Counted from the first letter of the stretch, positions 1-6,885 are shown. The stretch: DNA of 8,159 nt from Lentimicrobium sp. (GCA_022758945.1 JAEMQE010000090.1:1-8159); one strand, 5' to 3'. Notes: generated by a model not told the origin, from the letters alone. Numbers and translations are program-made.

Positions 1-1
1 C

Positions 2-637
2 AAGGATCTTTCAAACAACTTTTTTTACCTGATATTCATCAGTGGTTTTGTGGGTGGCAAGTTATTTTATTACCTCGAAAAACCTTTGTATTACTGGGAC
101 AATCCAAGTTTATTATTAGATAATTTTTCGGGTGGTTTTGTGTTTTATGGTTCCTTTGTAACCATAATTCCGGTGATTGTTTGGTATTTAAAAAAACGAA
201 ATATTCCGGTTTTACCAATGTTAGATATTCTAGCAATAACCACATTGATTGTTCACGCTTTTGGTCGTTTTGGTTGTTTTAACGCAGGCTGTTGTTATGG
301 TTTGCCGACAAATAGTTTATTTGGAATGGTTTTTCCAACAACAAATCACGTTGCCGTTCATCCAACCCAACTTTACGAAGTATATATTTTACTGATGCTT
401 TTGGGGTTTTTACTAATCATCAAAAAACACAAAAATTTTCACGGTCAAATCTTCTTATTATACATCGGTTTGTACGGAATATGTCGGGCAATTCTCGAAC
501 TTTTTAGAGGCGATGTAAGAGGATATATTATCAAAGATTCTTTGTCTCACTCTCAATTTATTGCGATACTCTTATTACTAACCACACTCTATTTTTATAA
601 AAAATTACAAACAAAAAATAAATTAATCCTTAAATAA
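2..637 (+). CDS. Lgt-family (prolipoprotein diacylglyceryl transferase-like) membrane protein, 5' end cut off by window edge
   Basis: The reading frame is open from the first complete codon (position 2), so the protein starts outside the window; a GTG at 50 lies inside a hydrophobic segment and is unlikely to be the start. About 211 residues are visible, against roughly 260-290 for complete Lgt. Lgt is an inner-membrane enzyme that moves diacylglyceryl from phosphatidylglycerol to the lipobox cysteine of prolipoproteins. Family marks are several hydrophobic segments, a GRFGCF...CCYG signature at 263-301, HPTQLYE at 359-379 and a C-terminal RAILELFRGD. Compared with E. coli Lgt (from memory), Arg143, Gly154, Arg239 and Glu243 are kept. 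His103 appears to be Tyr (146-148), Asn146 is Cys (275-277) and Glu151 is Cys (290-292). This resembles a cysteine-containing branch of the family, so a divergent substrate or activity is possible. It sits 7 bases before a lipoprotein gene, probably in one transcript. Confidence 0.85.
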   Translation, partial: KDLSNNFFYLIFISGFVGGKLFYYLEKPLYYWDNPSLLLDNFSGGFVFYGSFVTIIPVIVWYLKKRNIPVLPMLDILAITTLIVHAFGRFGCFNAGCCYGLPTNSLFGMVFPTTNHVAVHPTQLYEVYILLMLLGFLLIIKKHKNFHGQIFLLYIGLYGICRAILELFRGDVRGYIIKDSLSHSQFIAILLLLTTLYFYKKLQTKNKLILK

Positions 638-644
638 TCAGAAA

Positions 645-1493
645 ATGAAAAACAAATTTTTAAAAATTATTTTGCCAATGCTACTGCTTATCGTGGCAAC
701 ATTTGTAATTGGACCCGGGTGTGATTCACCAACTCTAACATCGCCACCGGCATCTACAATAGTTGAAAAAGCAATTGTTGTAGATGCGGCTACTGGAGAT
801 CCTTTTCCGGAAATTACCGACAAAGATTGTGTAGGTAATTATATAACAAATGGATATTTCAACACCACCGTTCAAAGCCCAGACATTCAAGTCGATGAAG
901 ATATTATTGCAGCAACAGGTTGGAGACGTGTTTGGAAAAAAAATCCTCCTTTTAATGTCATAGGAGCCGATTTATTTTCATCGGGAACTTCAGCAATGGG
1001 AACACCACCAACTCCGGCGTCTGGAAATTATGCAAGTATGTGGGTTACTAATAATAGTACTGATCCTATTCAGTACAGAGAAGCAATGTTTAATAGATTG
1101 CATCATTTTATTAAGCCAGAGCCAGTGCCTGTAACCTACGTTCTAGGATTTAAGACTGCCAAGTTAAATAACACAAGTCAACAAGTTGAAATCAGTATTT
1201 ATGGAGTTAATTATGACGACATATCACCCGCAATACTTCCGCTACAACCTACAACAATAGTGACGCCAACAAACATTAATTTGTTTGGCGCTGCCAATAC
1301 CGTTTTATTAGGCACCGTAATGATTCCTGTTGGAGCAAACAATACTTGGGTCAATCAGAACATTGCTTTCACTCCTAATTCAAAAGAATATCCAGTAGCT
1401 GGATTCAATTATATTCTAATTACAAGAAGTGACAATGAAGGAAAAGGAATGGCATATTGTGCATTCGATGATTTTTGCTTGCACAAAAAATAA
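645..1493 (+). CDS. Predicted lipoprotein with jelly-roll/carbohydrate-binding-like ectodomain, function unknown
   Basis: This 282-residue protein begins with a lipoprotein-type signal: Lys2, Lys4 and Lys7, a hydrophobic core at about residues 8-22, then VIGPGC with Cys26 as the likely lipidated residue. Gly at -3 and Pro at -2 make the lipobox weaker than the usual L-[AST]-[GA]-C. After a Ser/Thr/Pro-rich linker, the ectodomain (about 50-282) has the pattern 'N-GYF ... GW ... GNYASMW ... YVLGFKTAKL ... FNYILITRSD ... CAFDDFCLHKK'. That pattern resembles galactose-binding-like jelly rolls, in which an early 'NGxFE...W' and a final 'DDVxL' strand are typical. Cys55 and the two C-terminal cysteines could form a disulfide after export. 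It starts 7 bases after the Lgt-like gene and is followed by an intrinsic terminator, so the two genes form a short operon. I do not recognise a named family; the binding role is inferred from fold resemblance only. Confidence 0.8.
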   Translation: MKNKFLKIILPMLLLIVATFVIGPGCDSPTLTSPPASTIVEKAIVVDAATGDPFPEITDKDCVGNYITNGYFNTTVQSPDIQVDEDIIAATGWRRVWKKNPPFNVIGADLFSSGTSAMGTPPTPASGNYASMWVTNNSTDPIQYREAMFNRLHHFIKPEPVPVTYVLGFKTAKLNNTSQQVEISIYGVNYDDISPAILPLQPTTIVTPTNINLFGAANTVLLGTVMIPVGANNTWVNQNIAFTPNSKEYPVAGFNYILITRSDNEGKGMAYCAFDDFCLHKK

Positions 1494-1545
1494 AATTAAA
1501 CCTTCAAAACAGGGTAACAACTTCATACCATATTTGATTTAATTT

Positions 1546-1582
1546 AAAAGTGGCGATTTATTCGTCACTTTTTTCTATTTTT
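1546..1582 (+). terminator. Intrinsic terminator after the lipoprotein gene
   Basis: An 11-bp stem pairs 1546-1556 (AAAAGTGGCGA) with 1562-1572 (TCGTCACTTTT), with one G-U pair and a five-base TTTAT loop. The descending arm runs straight into a T-rich tract (to about 1582). It lies 52 bases after the lipoprotein stop codon, as expected for rho-independent termination of the Lgt-like/lipoprotein transcript, and separates that operon from the next. Confidence 0.85.
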
Positions 1583-1595
1583 AAAAATATTTTGA

Positions 1596-1673
1596 AGCTA
1601 ATCCTGCTATCCGTTGCAATCTTTTGTCTCGCTAAAGAAGCGAGAAAAAAGGATTTTCACTGCTATCAGGGCT
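1596..1673. repeat. Hairpin repeat element of flavobacterial REP-like type
   Basis: The 78-base element has a layered structure. Its ends are imperfect inverted repeats (AGCTAATCCTG at 1596-1606 against CAGGGCT at 1667-1673). CTGCTATC occurs twice as a direct repeat (1604-1611 and 1660-1667). The centre is a hairpin: TCTCGCT at 1627-1633 pairs exactly with AGCGAGA at 1639-1645 around an AAAGA loop, and the pairing extends outward to AATC.../...GGATT (1618-1655) with one bulge and one mismatch. I recall closely similar intergenic elements, with constant flanks and a variable stem, in Flavobacterium genomes; this is memory, not a search. It ends 15 bases before the start of the next gene, so it may lie in its leader RNA. 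Confidence 0.65.
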
Positions 1674-1688
1674 AAAAACGTCTCGACT

Positions 1689-3641
1689 ATGAAAAACCTT
1701 TTATCATTTATCTTTTGTCTTTTGTCTTTTGTCTCTTTTTCGCAGAATAAAGTAAAAGACACCCTAACTCGTCGTGCCAAAATCACTTATAATCAAAATA
1801 GAAATGCGGTAAATTTCAAACCCGAAACGCCGCCTTTAATCCCGATTGCCGGCGCACCAAAACCGTCTTATTCCTATTTATGGGAATTCGGCGATGGCCA
1901 TTACAGCAAACAAGCCGAACCCAAACACGTCTATAAAAACAAAGGAACTTACAAAGCCCGACTTGCCGTAACTAATAATTACGACAACGGAAAACCACCA
2001 GCCACAAGACCAAAAGCAGTTGCCGTAAACGAAATTTCGGACGAAATTTATAAAGACATTGCATCCATCGAAGACCAAAACGGATTGGCAATTCAGAAAA
2101 ACTGTGACCCCATTCCTGACCAGCAAATGGAAGTGATTGTAAGTTATCAAAATATGGAAAATTACGTAGCCGACGGAAAATTATATCTTTTTTATAACGA
2201 AAAACAATTCAAAAACAACAACTTCGAATTGGTCGATTTCAGAACGTATGCTGGCGAACGAGAAGTCAAAGAAAATCTGGTGGCGACTGTGAATGATTTA
2301 GAAAATTCCGATTCCTATTTGGCCTCCGAAAATGCTTTTACAACAGTAAAAAAATACAAAACCACGACAATTGAAGAAGACTTAGATGCAACTTTAGCGG
2401 AAGCTCATAAAACTTATAAAAACGCAACTGTTTTAGAATTCGATGATGCCAATCCGGGTGAAACCCGAAACGTATTTCTTACTTTCAAAACTACTCCAGA
2501 AATGATGAAGGATACGAGCGCCACCGTAACGATGCGAAGTGTTTTTGTCCCGAACAGAAGTTTCAAAAATCACAAAGTCAAAAACCTCGAAATGGAAATC
2601 GTGACTTCCCACGACCCCAACAAAATGGGCTCCAACGGAAGTCTTATGAATTACAGATTGGTGCGATTCAAAAGAGTGAATTTCAAAACGCGATTCCAAA
2701 ACAATGGCGAAGGTCCGGCCAGAATGATTCGGCTAGAAACTGATATTCCAGAAATGTTCGATAAAAAAACTTTCCAAATTGAAGATATGTATCCCAAATG
2801 CCCAATTTGTCCAAAAGGCGAAGAACCAACTACCAGTTGTTTGGACACCATCATCAAGCAAAAACAGATATTCTTTACTTTCAAAAACATTTATTTGCCG
2901 GGAAGCGAGCAGAAAAACGTCAAGGAAATCGACAGCACCAAAGGATTTGTCAAGTATTCGATGAAATTCAACAAAGACTTTCACAAAGTAAATACCAAAA
3001 GCAGAACTGCCATTATTTTCGACAAAAACGAACCCATAATTACCAATTATGCCACTACCCGATTCTCTCCGGGAATTTCTATTGGAGCCAAAGCAGGTTA
3101 TAATTTTTATCCCGATTTAGAAAATTCCAAAAGTTATTTTGTGGGAGCGACCATTTCGCCTTATAAATCCTTTCGTTATTATTGGCAAGCTGAGTTCGTC
3201 AATAGCTTGCATTCTTATGATGGAACAACGACAACGGCAGATACATTCATCCAGAATTCCAATGGTGTTCGCCAATTGCAACGCACCACAACTTCGTCTG
3301 AATACAGCAATATCAATTGGGAAATTCCAGTTTTGATGCGTTACAACATCAATAATTTTATTGGAATTGGAGCAGGATTACAAGCCAATTTCAATGTTTC
3401 GGAAAAGCAAGAACAAAACTTAAAAATAGAAACTTTTGAAGGAATAACCGATAAATTTTTAATTTCGACAACTAATGAATCCTATACTGAAAAACAATCT
3501 TTTACCAGTTTCAAAACGGGATTGTTGTTTGATTTAACGATTGGCGCGGCGAGAATTGGCCCAAGTTTTGGTGCGAGATACGTGATGAATTTTGAAGACA
3601 ATTTCAATTATTTTCAGTTGTATGGCATTTGGAAGTTTTAG
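1689..3641 (+). CDS. Secreted PKD-domain protein with C-terminal outer-membrane beta-barrel
   Basis: The start is placed at ATG 1689 because it opens a clear signal peptide (MKNLL, hydrophobic core, FSFSQ, cleavage near residues 18-19); the frame stays open upstream to a TTG at 1614, but that stretch is the hairpin repeat. The product has 650 residues. A PKD domain lies at about 35-115 with WEFGDG at 65-70. A middle region (about 120-450) carries HDPNKM from residue 308 and then a 'FQNNGEGPA' strand, a pattern I associate with DUF11/DUF7619-like beta-sandwich repeats in secreted Bacteroidota proteins. A CPIC motif (Cys371, Cys374) and Cys384 follow. Residues 462-650 look like a small outer-membrane barrel: alternating strands rich in Gly, Tyr and Phe, ending in Trp-Lys-Phe. 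The protein is therefore probably anchored in the outer membrane; whether the PKD part faces outside or the periplasm is not visible. It is followed after 15 bases by the CHAT gene, probably in one operon. Confidence 0.8.
   Translation: MKNLLSFIFCLLSFVSFSQNKVKDTLTRRAKITYNQNRNAVNFKPETPPLIPIAGAPKPSYSYLWEFGDGHYSKQAEPKHVYKNKGTYKARLAVTNNYDNGKPPATRPKAVAVNEISDEIYKDIASIEDQNGLAIQKNCDPIPDQQMEVIVSYQNMENYVADGKLYLFYNEKQFKNNNFELVDFRTYAGEREVKENLVATVNDLENSDSYLASENAFTTVKKYKTTTIEEDLDATLAEAHKTYKNATVLEFDDANPGETRNVFLTFKTTPEMMKDTSATVTMRSVFVPNRSFKNHKVKNLEMEIVTSHDPNKMGSNGSLMNYRLVRFKRVNFKTRFQNNGEGPARMIRLETDIPEMFDKKTFQIEDMYPKCPICPKGEEPTTSCLDTIIKQKQIFFTFKNIYLPGSEQKNVKEIDSTKGFVKYSMKFNKDFHKVNTKSRTAIIFDKNEPIITNYATTRFSPGISIGAKAGYNFYPDLENSKSYFVGATISPYKSFRYYWQAEFVNSLHSYDGTTTTADTFIQNSNGVRQLQRTTTSSEYSNINWEIPVLMRYNINNFIGIGAGLQANFNVSEKQEQNLKIETFEGITDKFLISTTNESYTEKQSFTSFKTGLLFDLTIGAARIGPSFGARYVMNFEDNFNYFQLYGIWKF
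1711..1731 (+). repeat. Triple tandem heptamer (TCTTTTG)x3 within a signal-peptide coding region
   Basis: Three perfect head-to-tail copies of TCTTTTG occupy 1711-1717, 1718-1724 and 1725-1731. They encode part of the hydrophobic core of the signal peptide of the PKD/barrel protein. As the unit is seven bases, gain or loss of one copy would shift the frame early in the gene. Three copies is short for a switching repeat, so the functional meaning is uncertain. Confidence 0.6.
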
Positions 3642-3656
3642 GAAACCATTTATATT

Positions 3657-6407
3657 ATGAAACGACAGCGTTCAAATAAAAATTTGTGTGTCATTTCGAC
3701 CAACGGGAGAAATCACATTAGTTGCTCTCGTTATGTGATTTCTCCCGTTGGTCGAAATGACAAAACTATTCCTTATGTAATTAAAAACATTTTTTATCTT
3801 CTGATCTTCACATCTCTATATGTTTTTGGACAAAATCCGCTTACGCCAGAAGATAAAATTTACAATGCTGTTGATGCCTATTCCGCAAATCCAACCGTTG
3901 AAGGTTTGCAAAATTTAACCAAAACTGATAGTGATTTTTGGAAAAATCGCAAACCAAAATCCAAGAATGAACTACTTGCGATTGTTGTTCTAAATTGTAA
4001 TAAAGCCTATTACGAAAACAAATTTGGCCAAACCAATCAAGCCATTTCGAGTTATGAAAAAGCGTGGCAAATCTATCAAAAGAACAACCTTTCCAATTAC
4101 GACATTACGGAATATTGCCTGAAACCATTGGGCAATCTTTACACGATTATGGGCGATTATGACAATGCCGAAAACACCATCAAACAGTATTATTATCTTG
4201 CAGAAACCGAGAAAAACCAGACCCAAAAAATAGCGGCGATTCTCAATTTATCGAATGTATATCAAAACACTGGCAGGATTAATGAAGCGATTGATTTGCT
4301 CGAAAAAACCATTAAAACCGAGAAATTAAGTTCTACTCAGAAAGGGATTTTATTCAATAACTTGGGCAACAATTATGTGTTGAGTTATAAAAATCCAGAT
4401 TTTTCAAAACCTATCCCCAATATTTTTAAAAAACTGGAAAGCTCCTATTTTTCGGCCATTCGATTATTACAATCCGATAAAACCCAAACCGAAACACTGG
4501 CCAATTGTTACCGCAACTTATCCGCTTTAAATATTCAATGGCAAAACATTGCATTAGCCAATTCCTATTTTGAAAAAGCGAAAAAATATTTCTTTGCAAC
4601 TCCGAATATTTCCACTCGAAAACTAGCCAAATTCAATTATGAAGAAGCTAATTTGTTATTTCAACAGCAAAAATTATCAGAAGCAAATACAAAATTGGCA
4701 TCCGTTTTCAAGATTTTAATTCCAAATTATTTGAACCAAAAAAACATTCTACCCAATCCCAATTCCCTTTATGCCGAAACCATTTTACTGGACGCTCTAG
4801 ATTTGCAAGCCGAAATTTTTGTAGAGCAAAACCAAGCCAAAAAAGCCTTGGAAGCATATTCACTTTCGTTTCAAATTGAAGATTTATTCTCGAACTTGTT
4901 AGTCTATGAAAATTCCAAAATCATCAACCAGATCCGCATTAGAAACCGAACCGAAAAATGTATTTCCATCTATGATTTTCTTTACAAAAAAGAGGGGAAA
5001 ACAAGTTATATAGAAAGTGCTTTCCAACTTTCGGAACGAACCAAATCGGGTGTTTTGAAAAGTTATCTTTCTAACAAAAAAACAGCTTTAAGAGAAGAAA
5101 AATTGCATTTGGAACAACTTCAAAACTGGAATAATGAAATCGTAAAAGAGCAACAAAAAGGTGATTTGGCCAACGTTTCAAAAATAAATGAAGCCATAAA
5201 AAAACAAAATGAATTGATGCTTTCGCTCAAGAAAATCAGGGAGAAAAATCAGGTCAATTCTGCCGAAAATATTGATTTAAAATCCTTGTATTTAAAGCTA
5301 GAAAAAGACAAAACCATTATGGTGGAATATTTTTCGGGATTTGAAAATATGTATATTTTCACCTTGGCAAACCAAAGGATAAAACTGGAACACATCAATA
5401 TAACCGACACGGCAATACCAAAAATAATTTCCTTTTTAGATTATTTTAGTGATGCCAATAAAATCACCAATGATATTTCGGGATATAACCATTATGGCAA
5501 TAGCGTTTATAAAATGTTGAAATTACCAACAAATATAAATTACCAAAACCTTATCATTGTTCCTGACGGAATATTGAATTTCCTGCCTTTTGAAGCCTTA
5601 ATCACCAAAGAATCTACGACCACAAATTTTGCCCAAATGCATTATTTATTAAATGATTTCAGGATTGCCTACAATAATTCGGCAACATTTTATTTGTCCT
5701 TCGACAAGCTCAAGCTGACAAAAAGCGACAAGAAATCAGTTCTTGGCATTTTTCCTGTTTTCGAAAAAACAAACTACGAATTGACGTTTTCCAAAGCCGA
5801 AATGCAATCCATAAAAAACAATTTCGACGGAAAATATTTCGATAATTCCAACGCTACTTTCGATAATTTCAAGAATAATGCTGCCAATTATTCTATTTTG
5901 CATTTGTCAACACACGCTACTTCTGGTGATACCAAAACGCCGGCAAGTATCAAGTTTTATGACCAAGAAATCTTGTATTCTGAATTGTACAACCTCAACA
6001 TTAATCCAGACTTGGTGGTTTTGAGTGCCTGTGAAACCGGAATTGGAAAACTCTACAAATCCGAAGGCGCAATGAGTGTTGCCCGAGGTTTTCAGTTTGC
6101 AGGAGCGCAAAATTTGTTGTTTTCGTTATGGAAAGTAAACGATTATACAACCTCGGTTTTTATGGAGGCTTTTTATAAAAATATCAAAAACGGTCAATCT
6201 TATTTGGATGCCAATACCAATGCGAAACTGGATTTCTTGAAAGACAAATCGATTTCGAACGCCAAAAAATCGCCTTATTACTGGAGTGCTTTTGTGTATT
6301 ATGGAGGAATTGAAACAGCTGAAACCCCAACCAATTATTATTTTTATATTCTTGGATTAATCGTTTTAATTGGATTATTTTTGGTCTTTAATCGCTTCCG
6401 AAAATGA
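3657..6407 (+). CDS. Exported TPR-CHAT (caspase-like) protease with C-terminal membrane anchor
   Basis: This is a 916-residue protein. CHAT domains are caspase-fold cysteine peptidases that cleave partner proteins, often under control of attached TPRs. Residues 44-58 (NIFYLLIFTSLYVFG, then Gln) form a signal-peptide core, but it sits far from the start because a palindromic repeat is read through at codons 11-36. TPR-like helix pairs run from about 110 to 320, with another near 394-410. A charged coiled coil follows at about 476-532. The CHAT domain covers about 570-885: NLIIVPDGILNFLPFEAL from residue 631, the His motif HLSTHAT (His753, with His749 nearby) and the Cys motif LSACETG (Cys792), so both catalytic residues are present. 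A transmembrane helix (about 895-912) ends in FNRFRK. Cleavage of the signal would put the TPR and CHAT domains in the periplasm, anchored in the inner membrane. No better ATG exists; GTG 3735 is an alternative. The stop codon overlaps the next start (ATGA). Confidence 0.87.
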   Translation: MKRQRSNKNLCVISTNGRNHISCSRYVISPVGRNDKTIPYVIKNIFYLLIFTSLYVFGQNPLTPEDKIYNAVDAYSANPTVEGLQNLTKTDSDFWKNRKPKSKNELLAIVVLNCNKAYYENKFGQTNQAISSYEKAWQIYQKNNLSNYDITEYCLKPLGNLYTIMGDYDNAENTIKQYYYLAETEKNQTQKIAAILNLSNVYQNTGRINEAIDLLEKTIKTEKLSSTQKGILFNNLGNNYVLSYKNPDFSKPIPNIFKKLESSYFSAIRLLQSDKTQTETLANCYRNLSALNIQWQNIALANSYFEKAKKYFFATPNISTRKLAKFNYEEANLLFQQQKLSEANTKLASVFKILIPNYLNQKNILPNPNSLYAETILLDALDLQAEIFVEQNQAKKALEAYSLSFQIEDLFSNLLVYENSKIINQIRIRNRTEKCISIYDFLYKKEGKTSYIESAFQLSERTKSGVLKSYLSNKKTALREEKLHLEQLQNWNNEIVKEQQKGDLANVSKINEAIKKQNELMLSLKKIREKNQVNSAENIDLKSLYLKLEKDKTIMVEYFSGFENMYIFTLANQRIKLEHINITDTAIPKIISFLDYFSDANKITNDISGYNHYGNSVYKMLKLPTNINYQNLIIVPDGILNFLPFEALITKESTTTNFAQMHYLLNDFRIAYNNSATFYLSFDKLKLTKSDKKSVLGIFPVFEKTNYELTFSKAEMQSIKNNFDGKYFDNSNATFDNFKNNAANYSILHLSTHATSGDTKTPASIKFYDQEILYSELYNLNINPDLVVLSACETGIGKLYKSEGAMSVARGFQFAGAQNLLFSLWKVNDYTTSVFMEAFYKNIKNGQSYLDANTNAKLDFLKDKSISNAKKSPYYWSAFVYYGGIETAETPTNYYFYILGLIVLIGLFLVFNRFRK
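3689..3762. repeat. Perfect 30-bp inverted repeat inside the 5' coding region of the CHAT gene
   Basis: Positions 3689-3718 are the exact reverse complement of 3733-3762, with a 14-base loop between them. The arms begin TGTCATTTCGACC and contain GGGAGAAATCACAT. I recall palindromes of this 'GTCATTTCGAC...GAGAAATC' kind as dispersed, mostly intergenic repeats in Flavobacteria (memory, not searched). Here both arms are free of stop codons in the CHAT frame and encode ISTNGRN and VISPVGRN, so the element is read as protein upstream of the signal-peptide core. A hairpin this strong so close to the start codon could also affect translation. Confidence 0.85.
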
Positions 6408-6844
6408 AAACCCTTCCAGATATTCTCAAAAAAGAAAACTACACAAAAATAAATTTCAAAGTTTCTAAAACCCAGCATTTGCTCATCAAAGCAAAAATTA
6501 ATGGTGTGAAAGGCAATTTTATTTTAGATACTGGAGCAAGTTCCAGTTGCGTAAGTTTTGAAAGCATCGAATTATTTTTATTGGAAGCAAAAAAATCTAA
6601 AACAAGAGCTTCTGGTGCAGGGGCAACGGGAATGTTCACTCAAATTGCTGTTGGCAACAAACTCCAACTTGGTAGTTGGAAACACTCTGATTTTGAACTC
6701 GTGATTTTTGATTTATCCCACGTGAATGAAGCGCTTATTCAACATAAATCCAAACCCGTTCACGGTATTATTGGCGCCGATATTTTAATGAAAGGCAAGG
6801 GAATTATTGATTATTACAATCATTGTTTGTATTTGATGAAATAA
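6404..6844 (+). CDS. Retropepsin-like (clan AA) aspartic protease
   Basis: The 146-residue product begins at ATG 6404, inside the stop codon of the CHAT gene (ATGA overlap), which suggests translational coupling. It has the single-domain retropepsin plan: FILDTGASSS with catalytic Asp42 in the DTGA motif, a Gly/Ala-rich flap-like stretch (SGAGATGMF, about residues 70-78), and the late hydrophobic motif GIIGADIL (121-128) leading to IIDY and LYL strands. One DTGA per chain means it would work as a homodimer, as other retropepsins do. It has no signal peptide or membrane segment, so it is predicted to be cytoplasmic, unlike the exported CHAT protein encoded just before it. Possible substrates include the cytoplasmic tail or precursor of its neighbours, but this is speculation. 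Length is usual for bacterial clan AA single-domain proteases. Confidence 0.85.
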   Translation: MKTLPDILKKENYTKINFKVSKTQHLLIKAKINGVKGNFILDTGASSSCVSFESIELFLLEAKKSKTRASGAGATGMFTQIAVGNKLQLGSWKHSDFELVIFDLSHVNEALIQHKSKPVHGIIGADILMKGKGIIDYYNHCLYLMK

Positions 6845-6846
6845 AA

Positions 6847-6874
6847 AATCACATCTACTTGCGTAAATGTGATT
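6847..6874 (+). terminator. Hairpin after the retropepsin gene, possible first terminator
   Basis: AATCACAT (6847-6854) pairs with ATGTGATT (6867-6874). Inside, after one C-A mismatch, TAC (6856-6858) pairs with GTA (6863-6865) around a TTGC loop. It begins 3 bases after the stop codon and is followed by AGATTTAATTT, a poor U tract. It may end transcripts of the PKD/CHAT/retropepsin unit or protect their 3' end. Confidence 0.5.
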
Positions 6875-6885
6875 AGATTTAATTT

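Noticed and set aside
50..52. GTG at 50 as the start of the Lgt-like protein
   Set aside because: The frame is open to the window edge and the upstream residues continue a membrane segment leading into the family's GG-K/R-L region, so the gene is cut by the edge.
1529..1589. Possible Bacteroidota -7 promoter boxes (CATATTTG at 1529-1536, TATTTTTA at 1576-1583)
   Set aside because: Each has one mismatch to TAnnTTTG, no TTG at the right distance was found, and the first would place the start before a terminator.
1614..1688. Upstream in-frame extension of the PKD/barrel gene from a TTG codon
   Set aside because: The extension is the translated hairpin repeat element, and the ATG at 1689 begins a textbook signal peptide.
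1878..2150. Antisense reading frames under the PKD/barrel, CHAT, retropepsin and odhB genes
   Set aside because: They lie wholly inside well-supported genes on the other strand, lack recognisable domains, and are explained by the base composition of the real genes.
3689..3762. CRISPR repeat or insertion-sequence ends
   Set aside because: There is one inverted pair only, with no spacers, no transposase and no target duplication that I can see; it fits a dispersed palindrome.
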